A DNA stretch of 64,000 nt from Eutreptiella sp. 'Long Island Sound 2002' (GCA_964036045.1 OZ038385.1:33549129-33613128), one strand, 5' to 3'. Shown: positions 1 through 12,400, counted from the first letter of the stretch. A program made the numbers and translations. The notes: generated by a model from the letters alone, not told the origin.

Positions 1-843
1 GGTTCGCGAGCATCTAACAGATTCTATCAAAATGTGGATCATGTGATGATGCATCATGATGGGACATACTGGCCCTGGATCCTTGGCATGTAACGCGCCG
101 AAGGTTCACTGAAGGCGCTTTACTGACAGTATATAACTGAGAGACACTGAATTTACAGTGGCGGTGGTGTCAATCGACTTGGACAAGGCCAATCTTTCGA
201 TGGAGTCCCACAAGACACTTGGATTCACCATTCTTGACAGTTTCAGGTCGGATTGAGCTCACATTGGCGTGTGCCAAAAATACAACGAAGCGTACGGACT
301 TCAGAGGTTGCTGTTAGAAGTCCCTAGAGCTCCTAGATGAAGATTGTCTGAACAATTGACGTCTGGGTTTCGTACAACAGTGGCAGAATGATGGACAAAC
401 CTGAGAAATTCAAGGGAAATTTGAGGATCCTGGATCTGAATCTGGACTTTGGCGTCAGCATCACAGCAAATGAAGGTACGATCTGAGTTCCTGGCGTCGC
501 CTCTAGGGCAGCCAGTACTACAGGGGTTGCCTGTAGGGGTGAATGTCGCTGGCCAGCGTTTTGATTATGTACATTTGCTTCCATCTGCACGAGTAGCCAA
601 ATTCCAAAGATGCACAGACCAACAGAGACAAGATTACCCCGAATATGCCTGAATTAAGCCTGAGTTTGGTTTTTTCTGAACACGGCAGCACACTCCGTCA
701 GCGTATCTACGCCTTGTCTGCCGAATGGAGACCAAAGAAAAGTTGATTGGCGTCAAATTATCAAACATTCGCAGTTCTCCACATCATGACATAAACAGAA
801 AGAATGAACAGTGGATTAAACAGAATGTGGTAGGATGGCTTCC
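1..843 (-). other. 3' non-coding region of Ty3/Gypsy copy 1 (partial)
   Basis: This is the sequence downstream of the pol stop. It matches 24720-25562 of copy 2 with scattered substitutions. I see no conserved coding frame on either strand; the short frames here are neither long nor protein-like. A small inverted repeat (GCGCC at 95-99, GGCGC at 114-118) is kept in copy 2. The polypurine tract and 3' LTR would lie further left. Confidence 0.8.
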
Positions 844-3800
844 CTAATTCGGCCAAGCACGAATACATGTGACCACCAACCTGTCTGGCCTGGCCCTCGT
901 ACGGCTTGGGCGCTGCAAATCAGCGGCCGAACTTGAAGCTTGGTCCTCATTTGGCTCCTGGGCTGGCCTGACCGCAGGAGGGGGGATCGACGGATCAGCC
1001 CTGGAATGTGGCTGCTGAGGGCCGTAAAAGGCTGGATCTCGATTCACCACAGGTCGTTTTCCGTCGCTCTCCACTTGTCTGTCTGGTTTCGACAAACAAT
1101 CTGTCAGGAGTACTCCAATTTCGGGGTGCTTCTTGAGAAAGTCGATGAACCCCTTGGTGTACCCATGGACAAAAGATTGGGCTGGTTCCCAGTTGTTGTG
1201 ACTGGAATCAAAGCCCCTCCACTCACACAGAAATTCCCATTCGCCCTTGGCGTCACGTCTTGCTTCAACAATCCTCTTGAGTTCGTACTTTCCCCCTTCG
1301 ATGACCCGATCGGACAACTGTTTTGCAGTCCAAAAAAGGGGTTTAACCCGATCCTTGGGGGAGGGGATCTCTCTCTTGAGGCGATCGCCCGAAACGTCAA
1401 TTTCCCTGCTGACATCCACACGAATCCTCCACCTGTTCTCACCAAGACGCGCTGTAACAGCGAATGGCCCCTCCCACAAGGGAAGAAGCTTGTCATCTCC
1501 GTCCAGGGTGGTTTCGGATTTTCGAAGCCAAACTCGATCATCAACTTCAAAATTGTGGGGGTTTTTTCGGCCTTGATTTTGAACCCAAAGCCAGTCAGCT
1601 TGATGCTTCTCGATCAATTTCGAGACAGATTTATCTGCTCGTTGGACTTCGTCCAAAAACAGCGAAGCATCCTTACAGGGGCGAGGATTATTCAACGGCA
1701 TGTTCCACCAACACTTCTTTCGTCCAAAGACAATTTCATTTGGAGAAAGGCCATGATACAAAGGCGTGTTGTGGTAACGGCGAAGCAATGCGAAGAGAAC
1801 TTCCATCCAATGGAAATCCTTTTCACTCGCGAGCTCCTTACGAAGCATATTAATTATAGAGCGGCCGGCTCTTTCGCCAGGCAGCGCTCGATGCGAGTGG
1901 ATTTCACATCGGAGGTGGTGGATTCCAAGGCGAGCACATAATTCTCTCCACCATTCGGAGGTGTACTCTTTGCCTGAATCCGTCACCACCTCGGATGGGA
2001 CGTCCCAGCCTCCCATCCAGGTCTGCGCGCACCATTTGGCGGCAGCCTTGCCAGTCATCGACTCAATGTTGCAAGGCAACACTTGAATGTAGCCGGAATG
2101 ACGGCACTGAATAAGGAGCACACCATTGACTTTTTTGTTAGTCCAATGGCACTCTTCGTCATCGAGTTCACCGAGATAGAAAAAATCACTCGTGACTCTG
2201 TTAAAGAGGCGCTCCGGAATAGGATGAGGCCTCAGATGGCCGTGCTTCTTCGCGCTGGGGGGCGTCGAGACAGCACATTGGGCACATCCGGCGGCTACTT
2301 TCATGCAGTGAGTATATAGCCCTGAGCCAAACAACCTATGTTTAATCATCGACCACAGTCGACGGCCATGTGCGTGGGGGGACTCCCATTTGTGCCACCA
2401 GTTTAACACTCGGGGGGCTAGGGCGTCTGGCACACACAATTTACCCTCCATCCACAGCTTCCCCCCATCCAACGAGTACTCAGCAAAAATCCCATCTCTG
2501 TGAGCATCTTTGGATTTGAGATTTCCAAAGACCTCTTTAAACATGGGATCCTGCAGGTAATCGGACGTCCAGTCACGGATGATCAGGGAATTTTTCGGCA
2601 GGGGTGGAGTTTTGGCCGGCTCTCGACGCTTAATGCCTTGGATCAACCGAAATCGACTTACTCGTCGGGTGTAGTCAAACCGTTTCACACTCCCTGAGGA
2701 GGGATCGGTGACTTTTTCCACGACTTTCAGTGTTTTGGTGCAGATCTCATGGGCATGCGCCGGATCTGAGATGGCCGTGATGTCGTGACACGGCAATGCG
2801 TGCTGTTTAACAGCGCAATGCATGCATGCACGTCGAATGAGTTTCTTTTCTTCCTGATCCCATTCGATGATTACATGGCAGTCCTGCTCCGTACCATGGA
2901 TGTTGGTACTTTGCAGCCCCTCTGAGGCGGGGTAAGCCCATCGGCTCAGAGCATCCGCTACCGTGTTATGTTTTCCAGGCAAATACGACACATGGAGGTC
3001 AAACAGAGAGAGAAATTCGTGCCATCAGGCCCGTCGACCAGCTGGGCTCGCGACAGTATCAATGTGTTCGGTGGCCCAATACTCCAGAGATCGATGATCC
3101 GTCAGGACCTCGACTCGATTGGTGCCAACCCACGATTGGTACTTTTTTAGAGCGCAAATTATGGCATACGTTTCTTGCTCACGTGGCGACCATTGCATTT
3201 GGCGTGGGGCTAGCTTCCTAGACCAAAATGCAAGAGGGTAATGATCGCCGGTGGCTTCATCAACCTGTTCAAGGACAGCTCCGATCGCGTACCTAGAAGC
3301 GTCGGTTCTAATGTAGAAGGGTCGGTCAAATTGGGGCACATGCAACGTGGCGACTTCGCAGAGGGCTGCCTTCAAGTGATGGAAGGCCTCCTCGCACTCG
3401 TCAGTCCACTTGACACGAACCCTTGAACCTGCCTTGCCTGCATCTCTCCCTACCTTCAATAATTCAGTGAGGGGGGCAGCAAATTTGGCATAATTCGGCA
3501 CAAAAGTGTGGTAAAAATTGCAACAACCCAGGAATCCTCTCAACTCCGTGATCGTCTCAGGGCGCTTCCACTTCTGAATAGCGACGAGCTTCCCTGGACT
3601 GGGTCGTCGGGTGCCATTCTCTAGGAGAGAACCACAAAATTCGACTGATTTTAAAAATAATTTTCCCTTCTTTGGCCCACAAATCAGCTGATTAGCGTCA
3701 AGAATGTCCAAAACTTGGTTCAGCTGCTTCTCATGTAGGGCCACCAGCTCGGCTTCGGTCAGTCCCTCCCCCTCCGTCGCGATGATTATGTCATCTATGT

Positions 3801-6027
3801 ACACACTCACGAAGGCACGAAGCTCAGGATGGGTTGTGAACAGCACATCCTCCATCATTCTTTGAAAAAATGAGGGGGCGTTCTTCAGCCCCATGGGCAT
3901 GACGGTCCATTGGACTGGGCCACATGGCGTGCACATACAGGTGAGAGGTCGGCTGTCCTTCCTCAACGGCATTTGGTGAAAGCCGTGACGGAGATCCAGC
4001 ACAGAAAACAAACGACCTCTTGCCCTCTTGGCGATTTCCTCCTCAATGAGGGGCAGGGGGTGTGAATCCGCCTTGGTTTCGGCGTTGAGATTGCGAAAAT
4101 CAACAACCATTCGCCAACCATCAATAGTGTTCTGGTCTGCAGGCGGTGGCTTCGGGACTGTGAAGGGTGAACAGCACCATTCGCTGGTCATACAACCCTC
4201 AAGCCAACCAAATTCCCTGAGATTTCTCTCGATGATTTTTCTGAGGATCTCATGTTTGTGTCCATGATTTTCATAAGGGCGCTGTTTTTTTGCCTTGTAC
4301 CCTTCACGAAGCTCGATGAAGGCTTCACCGAACTGTCCACGGACAGGGGGGTCTTTGATCAACTTCCCTGAAAGGGTTGTGTCCTTCCGTTCCTCAAAAA
4401 TCTTTTCTCTTGACTTCGAACACAATTCAGTGTCCACCTGATCGCCAGGAATTACTGTCGAAAAAACTATGGCGACTTCTTCGGCTTTGGCAGGAAGAAT
4501 CTTCTTACGGATGTCCCTAAACAGGTCCGTATCAACTGCCTCTTGAAGATAGGTGGGTCTTGTGTCGAAATCCCAGAGATTCTCTTCGTGATCCAGCTCC
4601 TCGAAAGGATCCATGAAAGCTTCCACAGGGGGTTTTTCATAAAAAACTCTGAATTTGCGGCGCGATTGGAGATTTTTCCTCGCCCGTGCACTGAAGATTC
4701 TTTTCGATGTCGACCGTATTGGGGAAGAGGGAGACGAGGCGGATCCATTGGACGTTGAATCACCTTGGGTATCTGACGGACAAAAATCAGAAAAAATAGA
4801 TTCATCATCAGTACCACGCTCAACCTCAGATTCTGACCCAACACAAGAATCAGTACCAGAATCGGCAGAATTAGAGTCAGAAAGCTTTCCATCCACCAGG
4901 AATGCAAGCGAACTCCAGGACCGCTGTGGCAGGGGACCTGTGTCGTCCCTGGCATACAGCTTAATCTTCCTGGGAAGTTCGATGTAATCTACACAAATGT
5001 CTTGTAATTCCTGAAACCAAGGCTTGTCGTCCCACAAGGGCACAACTAAAATTGCCTGGGTTTTATCTTGCTTGATTTTGTGGATGACCTGCTGGATTAA
5101 GTGAAACGGAGGATTAATCCACAACTTCTTGTCCCATTTGTGGGTCCAAGCGTCGCTGAAGTGCTTGTCAAAGCGCTTGTTCATACGGTTAGCAAAGGCA
5201 TCATACTGTGGCCAAAAGGAATGATGCTCATGAAAGTATTCACAAATTGCATCGCGCCATTTGTCGACAACTCTGTAGGATGAAGAGTGCCAGCGCGAAG
5301 GGCGTCGTGGCTGGGAGTCCCTACGAAGACATTCTAACTCTTGGGAGTAATCGGCACTCCCATTCACCTCTGCAATGGTGACATCTTCACCAAATTTTGG
5401 TGTCACTTTTTGCTTCAAAAATTCTTCTGCACTTTTAAACCCTGCGTGCAAAAAACAAAATTCAGGACACTCCAAAGGACCTGACTCCAGCAAAAAACAA
5501 CGACGATGACCTACGGGCGCTACCCTGTTCTTACGAAGCCAAGGATGGCCCAAATAAAGGTCATACTTTATGTCAGCACGATAGAAGTAGTCATCCTTAA
5601 GGACAACTTCTTCCACATTTTGCTCTTCCCAAAGGTCTTGAGCGACCAAATGAGTTGATATATAACAACCGCGTTGCCCACCTGCGAGAGAATGTCCAGA
5701 AACTCCCTCGAGGGTAACAGGATGAGGCGATTCAAACACGCAGTCGTCGGGTAAGAAGGAATTGGATCAGAGAGTTACCTCTGATCCATTGTCACACAAA
5801 CAAGTGGCGAGGTGGAAATTTCCCTTGCAATCAGAGACCCACAGCTTTGTGACAAACTGACGAGCCCTGTGCTTGGACTGTACACCTACCTCGTCCACTA
5901 CAACAGAAGGATCCGCTGCCGGATCCAGGGGAGAGGAGACAAGCGACCCTACATCAAGTAATGGTCGATCAGGAATTTGGGGATCATGCCTGAAATCGCC
6001 TGGGGAGGGGCGATTTTCGTGGCTCCC
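844..6027 (-). pseudogene. pol: pol of copy 1: PR, MTase-like, RT, RNase H, IN, chromodomain; two internal stops
   Basis: From the UAG that ends gag (6028-6030) to the TAG at 844-846 this is one frame of 1728 codons with no frameshift. It is broken only by TGA at 5767-5769, a few codons after the protease active site (DNGSE, Asp codon 5791-5793), and TGA at 3025-3027, in the RNase H domain where copy 2 has an Arg codon. Domains in order: protease with a YLGHPWL segment; a methyltransferase-like block with NPPF (about 4999-5271); an acidic Ser/Asp-rich linker; reverse transcriptase with YIDD at 3790-3801; RNase H (TDASRYAIG near 3300, TDHRSLEYW, then ADALSRW near 2950); integrase with a His/Cys zinc-binding region, TSDFF near 2190, TDSGKEY near 1970 and GER near 1875; and a C-terminal chromodomain (about 1115-1310, ending in a WEP motif). 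The role is polyprotein processing, cDNA synthesis and integration. Same frame as gag. Confidence 0.93.
4999..5271 (-). other. methyltransferase-like NPPF domain in pol of copy 1
   Basis: About 90 residues between protease and reverse transcriptase. The visible pattern is an FxxRMN-type start, LWINPPFHLI (NPPF codons at 5104-5115), a QDK spacer, then ILVVPLW and KPWF. This matches the block in DIRS-type retrotransposons described as a Dam-like N6-adenine methyltransferase domain, where [NDS]PP[FYW] is the catalytic motif. I do not see a clear SAM-binding FxGxG motif, so enzymatic activity is uncertain. A domain here is not part of the standard Ty3/Gypsy pol order. Confidence 0.65.
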
Positions 6028-6030
6028 CTA
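5999..6030 (-). promoter_or_regulatory. gag-pol junction of copy 1: in-frame UAG with hairpin
   Basis: Gag ends at TAG (6028-6030) and pol continues in the same frame. GGGGAG, starting at the G of the stop codon (6023-6028), can pair with CTCCCC (6002-6007) across a 15-base loop. The context is identical in copy 2. A readthrough role is inferred, by analogy with murine leukaemia virus, where UAG readthrough joins Gag and Pol. Confidence 0.5.
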
Positions 6031-9000
6031 GGCGTTCTGACCTCCAGCGGCTGCGTTAACATTGTGCACACAGCCTGTTTCGTCGATCCACTCATCTTGG
6101 AACGGATCATCCGCTGGATTCAGGGCATTTTCGACATAATCTCGATCCGCATCGGACACCTGATCTGCACCTGAGACCTGATCCACACGATGATTGCCCT
6201 TTCCACGTCCACGGCCGCCGGATGATGGGCCACCACCGTCGCCACGCCCTCTGCCCTTACCAGAGAAAGGGGTTCCTGAAGGATTTCCCTTACCTTTACC
6301 CTGTGATCCTGGAGCATTTCCTTTGTTTGTACCGGATTGAGGGGTTTGGCCTGGATTTCGATTTCCGCCTCCGGCGTTGCCATTGGGACTCGTCTGGCCG
6401 TTTGGCTGCCCACCGGATCCGGATGGAGTCCGATTCCCTTTGCCTTGGGATCCGCCAGGGCCTCCAGTATTTTTGTTTCCACCGGAGGGAGTCGAATTAC
6501 CCTTTCCCCCCTTGGCACCATGCACCTGTCTGTCATTCCTGTCTGAATTCTGCGAATTACTGACATTTTCACCAATCACCTTGTGATCGTAAGCAGACCA
6601 TCGGTGATTAGCAGTAGAATGCGTCTTAGCTCGGTTCGTAGAACCTAAAAGAAGGCAGATGCTACAATGATCCTGAACATTCCGGGTGTCATTCACCTTT
6701 TTATTGCCCTTTTGGGCCCCATTTTGGGTGTTTTGCTGGGTATTCTTGTTTCCCCCAAGACCCTCATGGAAATTTTGATTGGCGGCGTCAGCGAGCCGTT
6801 CAACCTCTTCCCACAGTTCCTGCGGGGTAAACGAAAACACCCAGTTCCTGGCCTTCAGGCGATGGCCGTGGAAACTTACTCCCCTGTTGAGGACTTGGAC
6901 AAACAGGTCCCGATCCTCGTGTTCATTAAACTTGATTTTCCACGTGTTTTCAGTGAATTTCACCTTGGTAAACGACGTGGGGGAGCACTTTTGAAGTGCC
7001 TCCCTGACTGTAAACCGGTTGGCCGAGGCGTCAAAGCCATCGACTTCCGCCCACCAGGTCTTGACCTTTTCTTCGGACTGTTTATTCCGAAGGGTGGCGG
7101 CGGTTTCTGAGGGGATCTTGTCAAAAATCATATTTTTCAGCTCGGCACTGGAAAATGTTTCGCCTGAATGTTCAGATTCTTCTACGAGATTCCAGAAGCG
7201 CTGTCTCTTGTCCTGCACTTCGTGCAAGATTAATCGCGAGAACGAAGGAAAATTCTTCAACATCTGGTGGTAATGGTCCTCTGGCAGTCGGGATCCACGT
7301 ACCTCCAACTGTTCCCACACCTCATCAAAGGTAAGGGGGGAACTTGAATCCTCACGATCACTCCAGGTCCTGAGCCAAGTATTGGCCGGCGCTCCCTCAA
7401 GGCAGTCCAGGAGGGCCATCAGGAACTGATCATCTTGAAGTTTTTGAGTCTTAACCCACAGTTTAAATTCCCGTTGGAACTGAGGCCAACGTCTGGGATT
7501 CCCAGTATACTTCGGTTGCTTGGCAACCTGACGAAGTCGCAATGAAGTGGGATTTAGAAGTGAATCCAGCCCAACACCGGCCGTAATGGCAGACACCTTG
7601 GCGGCATCATTAGCCACACCAGCTCCGGCGAGGGTCTGGGCGAGCAACATCTGGGCTATTGCATTGGAATCAACAGCAGGAAGGGTAGTACGGGAGGCAG
7701 TTCGTTTGGCATTCTGAACCTCAGTCCTAGCCTTCGCCGATCTACTCTGAGATCGAGAGATTGTAACCCTTTCCTTTAGCTTAGTCCTGCTGATCCTTGC
7801 GTCGGTGGTCTTAGAGTCCACCGAAGGAGCAATCGAAAAAATTTCTGTCGCCTCCTCCGACGGTTCTGTTGTTTGTTCCACCGATGATGCGCCCTCAGAC
7901 CTCATGTGGGTCTTGAAAAGATCTTTAATTCCCAGCGTCTGAATGATGAGTTGCATTTGATCTTTGAGCAATTGGAGCTCAGTATCTCGCTGTAATCTGC
8001 AAGAGCAGTCGGCAGGACAGTACATACCGTGTCCTGAAGGGCCTGAGCAGGCTGTCGGACCGCTAATCTCAGTGGTTCGCAGCCAGGAGTCCACTTGGGG
8101 AGCTCCTTCAGTCCTAATTTCTAGGCTTGCCTGCCTGGCTGCCTCTAAAATTCCTTCCTCAACCGCGGCGGCTAGATCGTCGCGGATGGAAACAGAGGGA
8201 TGAGGGGCGGAGGGCCCGGCAACAGGTGCCTTGGTCTTCTCCTTCGGGAAAGGACTTGCCTCCCAGATCTGCAAGAAAATGGCAAAAGATTCATCTTCTT
8301 GAGAACGCCACCACATCCTGGTATTAATTTCTTCTTGAAGGAGGAAAAAATATTCGAATCAAAATTCAGAGGCGATTCTTTCTTGTCCTATCAGCTTAGA
8401 CGTGGCTAATAGACAAAGGGCCTCAAGCGCCTCAAGGTTACGGGTCACTTCTGAAGACAAATGGTTGTCCCATTGTGCCCATGAGGCTGGTCGATTATAG
8501 GTAGGTACCTCACCTGGACCACCCATCTCAATGTCGTCAATGTCGGCGTCGATGGTCTCAAAATGTGGACATTGGTAAGGAGTATTAGTACCTGCCAGGT
8601 CCGTAAGCTCCACCGGAGCGTTGGATTAGCGTAGGCTGGGAGATTCCAGCTGCTTGATGGCCAATTTCGACTGGGATCTTGATTGTAATCTGGGCCTCCA
8701 CAGCTGCTGATTTGTGCCCTTCTTGGGCAATTTGGGCTTGCGCAAGGCATTCCTCTCAAGGCCTCGTTCGCACAGCACCACGGCAGCGTAATCGTTACGT
8801 CTCCGGAGGTGGCGGAGTCTACGGGGCCGTACTGGGGAGCTAGCTGTGGTTGGGACACCATAGGAACAACATTCAGGTAGCCTCTGCTACCATGAAAGTG
8901 CTGCCCTGGGTCGTTGAGGGTGCCGGAGGGCTCGGGGCCGGCAAGACCAGCGGGGCAGGCACGCGAGGAGTCTCCCTGGATGTTGTTATTGGAGGTAGAA

Positions 9001-9056
9001 CCGGACACTCGGACACCAACGGAGGCGAGATCAGCGACAACAGAAGCAAGGTCCAT
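6028..9056 (-). pseudogene. gag: gag of copy 1, frameshifted and interrupted
   Basis: This is the structural polyprotein that would form the virus-like particle and bind genomic RNA. The first part (9056 to about 8626) is open, then a one-base deletion relative to copy 2 (GTTGGATTAG here, GTTGCCATTAG there, near 8624) changes frame. A TGA follows at 8359-8361. The remaining 762 codons from 8316 to 6028 are open. That portion shows a Cys-rich stretch followed by a predicted coiled coil, basic Ser/Arg-rich sequence, a capsid-like region (around the WPQFQREFKLWV segment, residues 270-420 of the open part), a CxxC...HxxxxxH zinc-finger-like motif at about residues 551-572, and a Gly/Asn/Arg-rich tail typical of nucleic-acid binding. 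The start lies inside the 5' LTR, as in copy 2. Confidence 0.88.
8881..8892 (-). promoter_or_regulatory. primer-binding site of copy 1
   Basis: On the minus strand TGGTAGCAGAGG directly follows the LTR's terminal CA. It is complementary to the 3' end, CCA included, of eukaryotic initiator-Met tRNA (12 of 12 with the human sequence as I know it). It is identical in copy 2. Confidence 0.85.
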
Positions 9057-9424
9057 GCTGATTGTGGTCCGGCAGAAAATCCCAGTCTATGAAGAAAATT
9101 GAGGGGAATTATTCTAAATACATCTGAGTGTCCAAAACTGTCTGAAAAGATTTAAATAATCCATTTATGTAAAAATGTTTGGCCGATCTGGCCCGCGAGC
9201 GCGCGTCAGCGGCAAATGGCGATTCCAGCTAAAATAGCGAAACGCGGTGGATTTACGGGGAATGGACCGCGGAATCAAATCCGACATATCAGAAATATAT
9301 AGGAAATATCCTGTGACTGAGCTGCGAGGCGGCAATTCCGCCGAAGCAAAGAAAATGACCAAAATGTAGCCAATCTGGGCAGAATGTCTGAAAATCTGAG
9401 CAGATGGGGCTAGCCGCACTTACA
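8893..9424 (-). repeat. 5' LTR of copy 1 (532 bp)
   Basis: Minus-strand sequence starts TGTAAGTGCGG and ends GGCAGCACTTTCA, so TG...CA. The length equals both LTRs of copy 2. A TATA-like run lies at 9292-9303 (CCTATATATTTC on the minus strand), and the gag start codon at 9056 lies 164 bases before the LTR end. It differs from the copy 2 LTRs at more positions than those differ from each other. Confidence 0.9.
9292..9303 (-). promoter_or_regulatory. TATA-like element in 5' LTR of copy 1
   Basis: CCTATATATTTC on the minus strand, about 235 bases upstream of the gag start; conserved at the same place in the other two LTRs. The promoter role is inferred. Confidence 0.4.
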
Positions 9425-12400
9425 TCCAATGGGCGCCACTTTATTGCATGGCGCTCTGCAATGGGTGCCACTTAATTGCATGGCGCTCTCAAATGGGCGC
9501 CACTTTATAGCATGGCGCTCTCCAATGGGCGCCACTTAATTGCATGGCGCTCTCCAATGGGCGCCACTTTATAGCATGGCGCTCTCCAATGGGCGCCACT
9601 CTATTGCATTGCGCTCTCCACTGGGCGCCAGTTTGTTGCATGGCGCTCTCCAATGGGTCCCACTTTATTGCATGGCGCTCTCCAATTGGCGCCACTTTAT
9701 TGCATGGCGCTCCCCAATGGGCGCCACTTTATTGCATGGCGCTCTCCAATGGGCAACACTTTGTTGCATGGCGCTCTCCAATGGGCGCCACTTGATTGCA
9801 TAGCGCTCTCCAATGGGCGCCACTTTATAGCATGGCGCTCTCCAATGGGCGCCACTTTATTGCATGGCGCTCTCCAATGGGCGCCACTTTATAGCATGGC
9901 GCCCACCAAAGGGCGCCACTTAATTGCATGGCGCTCTCCAATGGGCGCCACTTTATAGCATGGCGCTCTCCAAAGGGCGCCACTTTTTTGCATGGCGCTC
10001 TCCAATGGGCGCCACTTAATTGCATGGCGCTCTCCAATGGGCGCCACTTCATAGCATGGCGCTCTCCAATGGGCCCACTTAATTGCATGGCGCTCTCCAA
10101 TGGGCGCCACTTTATTGCATGGCGCTCTGCAATGGGCGCCACTTAATTGCATGGCGCTCTCCAATGGGCGCCACTTTATAGCATGGCGCTCTCCAATGGG
10201 CGCCACTTTATTGCAGGGCGCCCTCCAATGGGCGCCACTTTATTGCATGGCGCTCTCCAATGGGCGCCACTCTATTGCATGGCGCTCTCCAATGGGCGCC
10301 ACCTTTTTGCATGGTGCTCTCCAATGGGCGCCACTTTATTGCATGGCGCTCTCCAATGGGCGCCATCTTATTTCATGGCGCTCTCCACTGGGCGTCACTT
10401 AATTGCATGGCGCTCTCCAATGGGCGCCACTTTATAGCATGGCGCTCTCCAATGGGCGCCACTTTTTTGCATGGCGCTCTCCAATGGGCGCCATTTTATT
10501 GCATGGCACTCTCCAATGGGCGCCACTTAATTGCATGGCGCTCTCCAATGGGCGCCACTTTATTGCATGGCACTCTCCAATGGGCGCCACTTAATTGCAT
10601 GGCGCTCTCCAATGGGCGCCACTTTATAGCATGGTGCTCTCCAATGGGCGCCACTCAATTGCATGGCGCTCTCCAATGGGCGCCACTTTATAGCATGGCG
10701 CTCTCCAATGGGCCCCACTTAATTGCATGGCGCTCTCCACTGGGCGTCACTTAATTGCATGGCGCTCTCCAATGGGCGCCACTTTATAGCATGGCGCTCC
10801 CCAATGGGCGTCACTTAATTGCATGGCGCTCTCCAATGGGCGCCACTTTATTGCATGGCGCTCTCCAATGGGCGCCACTTTATTGCATGGCGCTCTCCAC
10901 TGGGCGTCACTTAATTGCATGGCGCTCTCCAATGGGCGCCACTTTATAGCATGGCGCTCCCCAATGGGCCCCACTTTTTTGCATGGCGCTCTCCAATGGG
11001 CGCCATTCTATTGCATGGCACTCTCCAATGGGCGCCACTTAATTGCATGGCGCTCTTCAATGGGCGCCACTTTATTGCATGGCGCTCTCCAACGGGCGCC
11101 GCTTAATTGCATGGCGCTCTCCAATGGGCGCCACTTGATAGCATTGTACTCTCCAATTTGCGCCACCTAATTGCATGGCGCTCTCCACTGGGCGCCACTT
11201 TATTGCATGGCGCTCTCCAATGGGCGCCACTTTATTGCATGGCGCTCTGCAATGGGCGCCACTTTATTGCATGGCGCTCTCCACTGGGCGTCACTTAATT
11301 GCATGGCGCTCTCCAATTGGCGCCACTTTATTGCATGGCGCTCTGCAATGGGCGCCACTTTATTGCATGGCGCTCTGCAATGGGCGCCACTTTATAGCAT
11401 GGCGCTCTCCAATGGGCGCCATATTTTTGCATGGCGCTCTCCAATGGGCGCCACTTTATTGCATGGCGCTCTCCAATGGGCGCCACTTTATTGCATGGCG
11501 CTCTCCAATGGGCGCCACTTTATAGCATGGCACTCTCCAATGGGCGCCATTTTATTGCATGGCACTCTCCAATGGGCGCCACTTAATTGCATGGCGCTCT
11601 TCAATGGGCGCCACTTTATTGCATGGCGCTCTCCAATGGGCCCACTTAATTGCATGGCGCTCTCCAATGGGCGCCATTTTATAGCGAGGCGCTCTCCAAT
11701 GGGCGCCACTTAATTGCCTGGCGCTCTCCAATGGGCGCCACATTATAGCATGGCGCTCTCCAATGGGCGCCACTTTATAGCATGGCGCTCCCCAATGGGC
11801 GCCACTTTTTTGCATGGCGCTCTCCAATGGGGGCCATTTTATTGCATGGCACTCTCCAATGGGCGCCACTTAATTGCATGGCGCTCTTCAATGGGCGCCA
11901 CTTTATTGCATGGCGCTCTCCAATGGGCGCCACTTTATAGCATTCTACTCTCCAATGGGCGCCCTTTAATTGCATGGCGCTCTCCACTGGGCGCCACTTT
12001 ATTGCATGGCGCTCTCCAATGGGCGCCACTTTATTGCATGGCGCTCTCCAATGGGCGCCACTTTATTGCATGGCGCTCTCCACTGGGCGTCACTGAATTG
12101 CATGGCGCTCTCCAATGGGCGCCACTTTATTGCATGGCGCTCTCCACTGGGCGTCACTTTTTTGCATGGCGCTCTCCAATGGGCGCCACTTTATAGCATG
12201 GCGCTCTCCCATGGTTGCCATATTTTTGCATGGCGCTCTCCAATGGGCGCCATTTTATTGCATGGCGCTCTTCAATGGGCGCCGCTTTATTGCATGGCGC
12301 TCTCCACTGGGCCCACTTAATTGCATGGCGCTCTCCAATGGGCGCCATTTTATAGCGAGGCGCTCTCCAATGGGCGCCACTTAATTGCCTGGCGCTCTCC

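Larger units (their letters stand above)
1..9424 (-). mobile_element. Ty3/Gypsy-type LTR retrotransposon, copy 1 (3' LTR outside window)
   Basis: Read on the minus strand this is 5' LTR (8893-9424), primer-binding site (8881-8892), gag, pol and the start of a long 3' non-coding region that runs off the left edge. It is collinear with copy 2 (position 1 matches 24720), so about 1.33 kb including the 3' LTR is missing. The order protease, reverse transcriptase, RNase H, integrase, chromodomain places it in Ty3/Gypsy, in a chromovirus-like group. The right edge ends TGTAAG.../CTTACA and abuts 32-bp satellite, so this copy also sits in the satellite. The flanking five bases are TCCAA; the left partner of that duplication lies outside the window. 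Gag has a frameshift and a stop, and pol has two stops, so the copy is inactive as sequenced. Confidence 0.93.

Noticed and set aside
333-652. Small frames in the 3' non-coding region (333-590 minus, 449-652 plus, and their copy 2 counterparts)
   Set aside because: Short, overlapping on opposite strands, no recognisable motif, and no feature that distinguishes coding from chance.
940-1941. Plus-strand frames opposite pol (940-1941, 25659-26336) and opposite gag
   Set aside because: They are antisense shadows of conserved minus-strand domains (integrase tail, chromodomain, gag) and have no family resemblance of their own.
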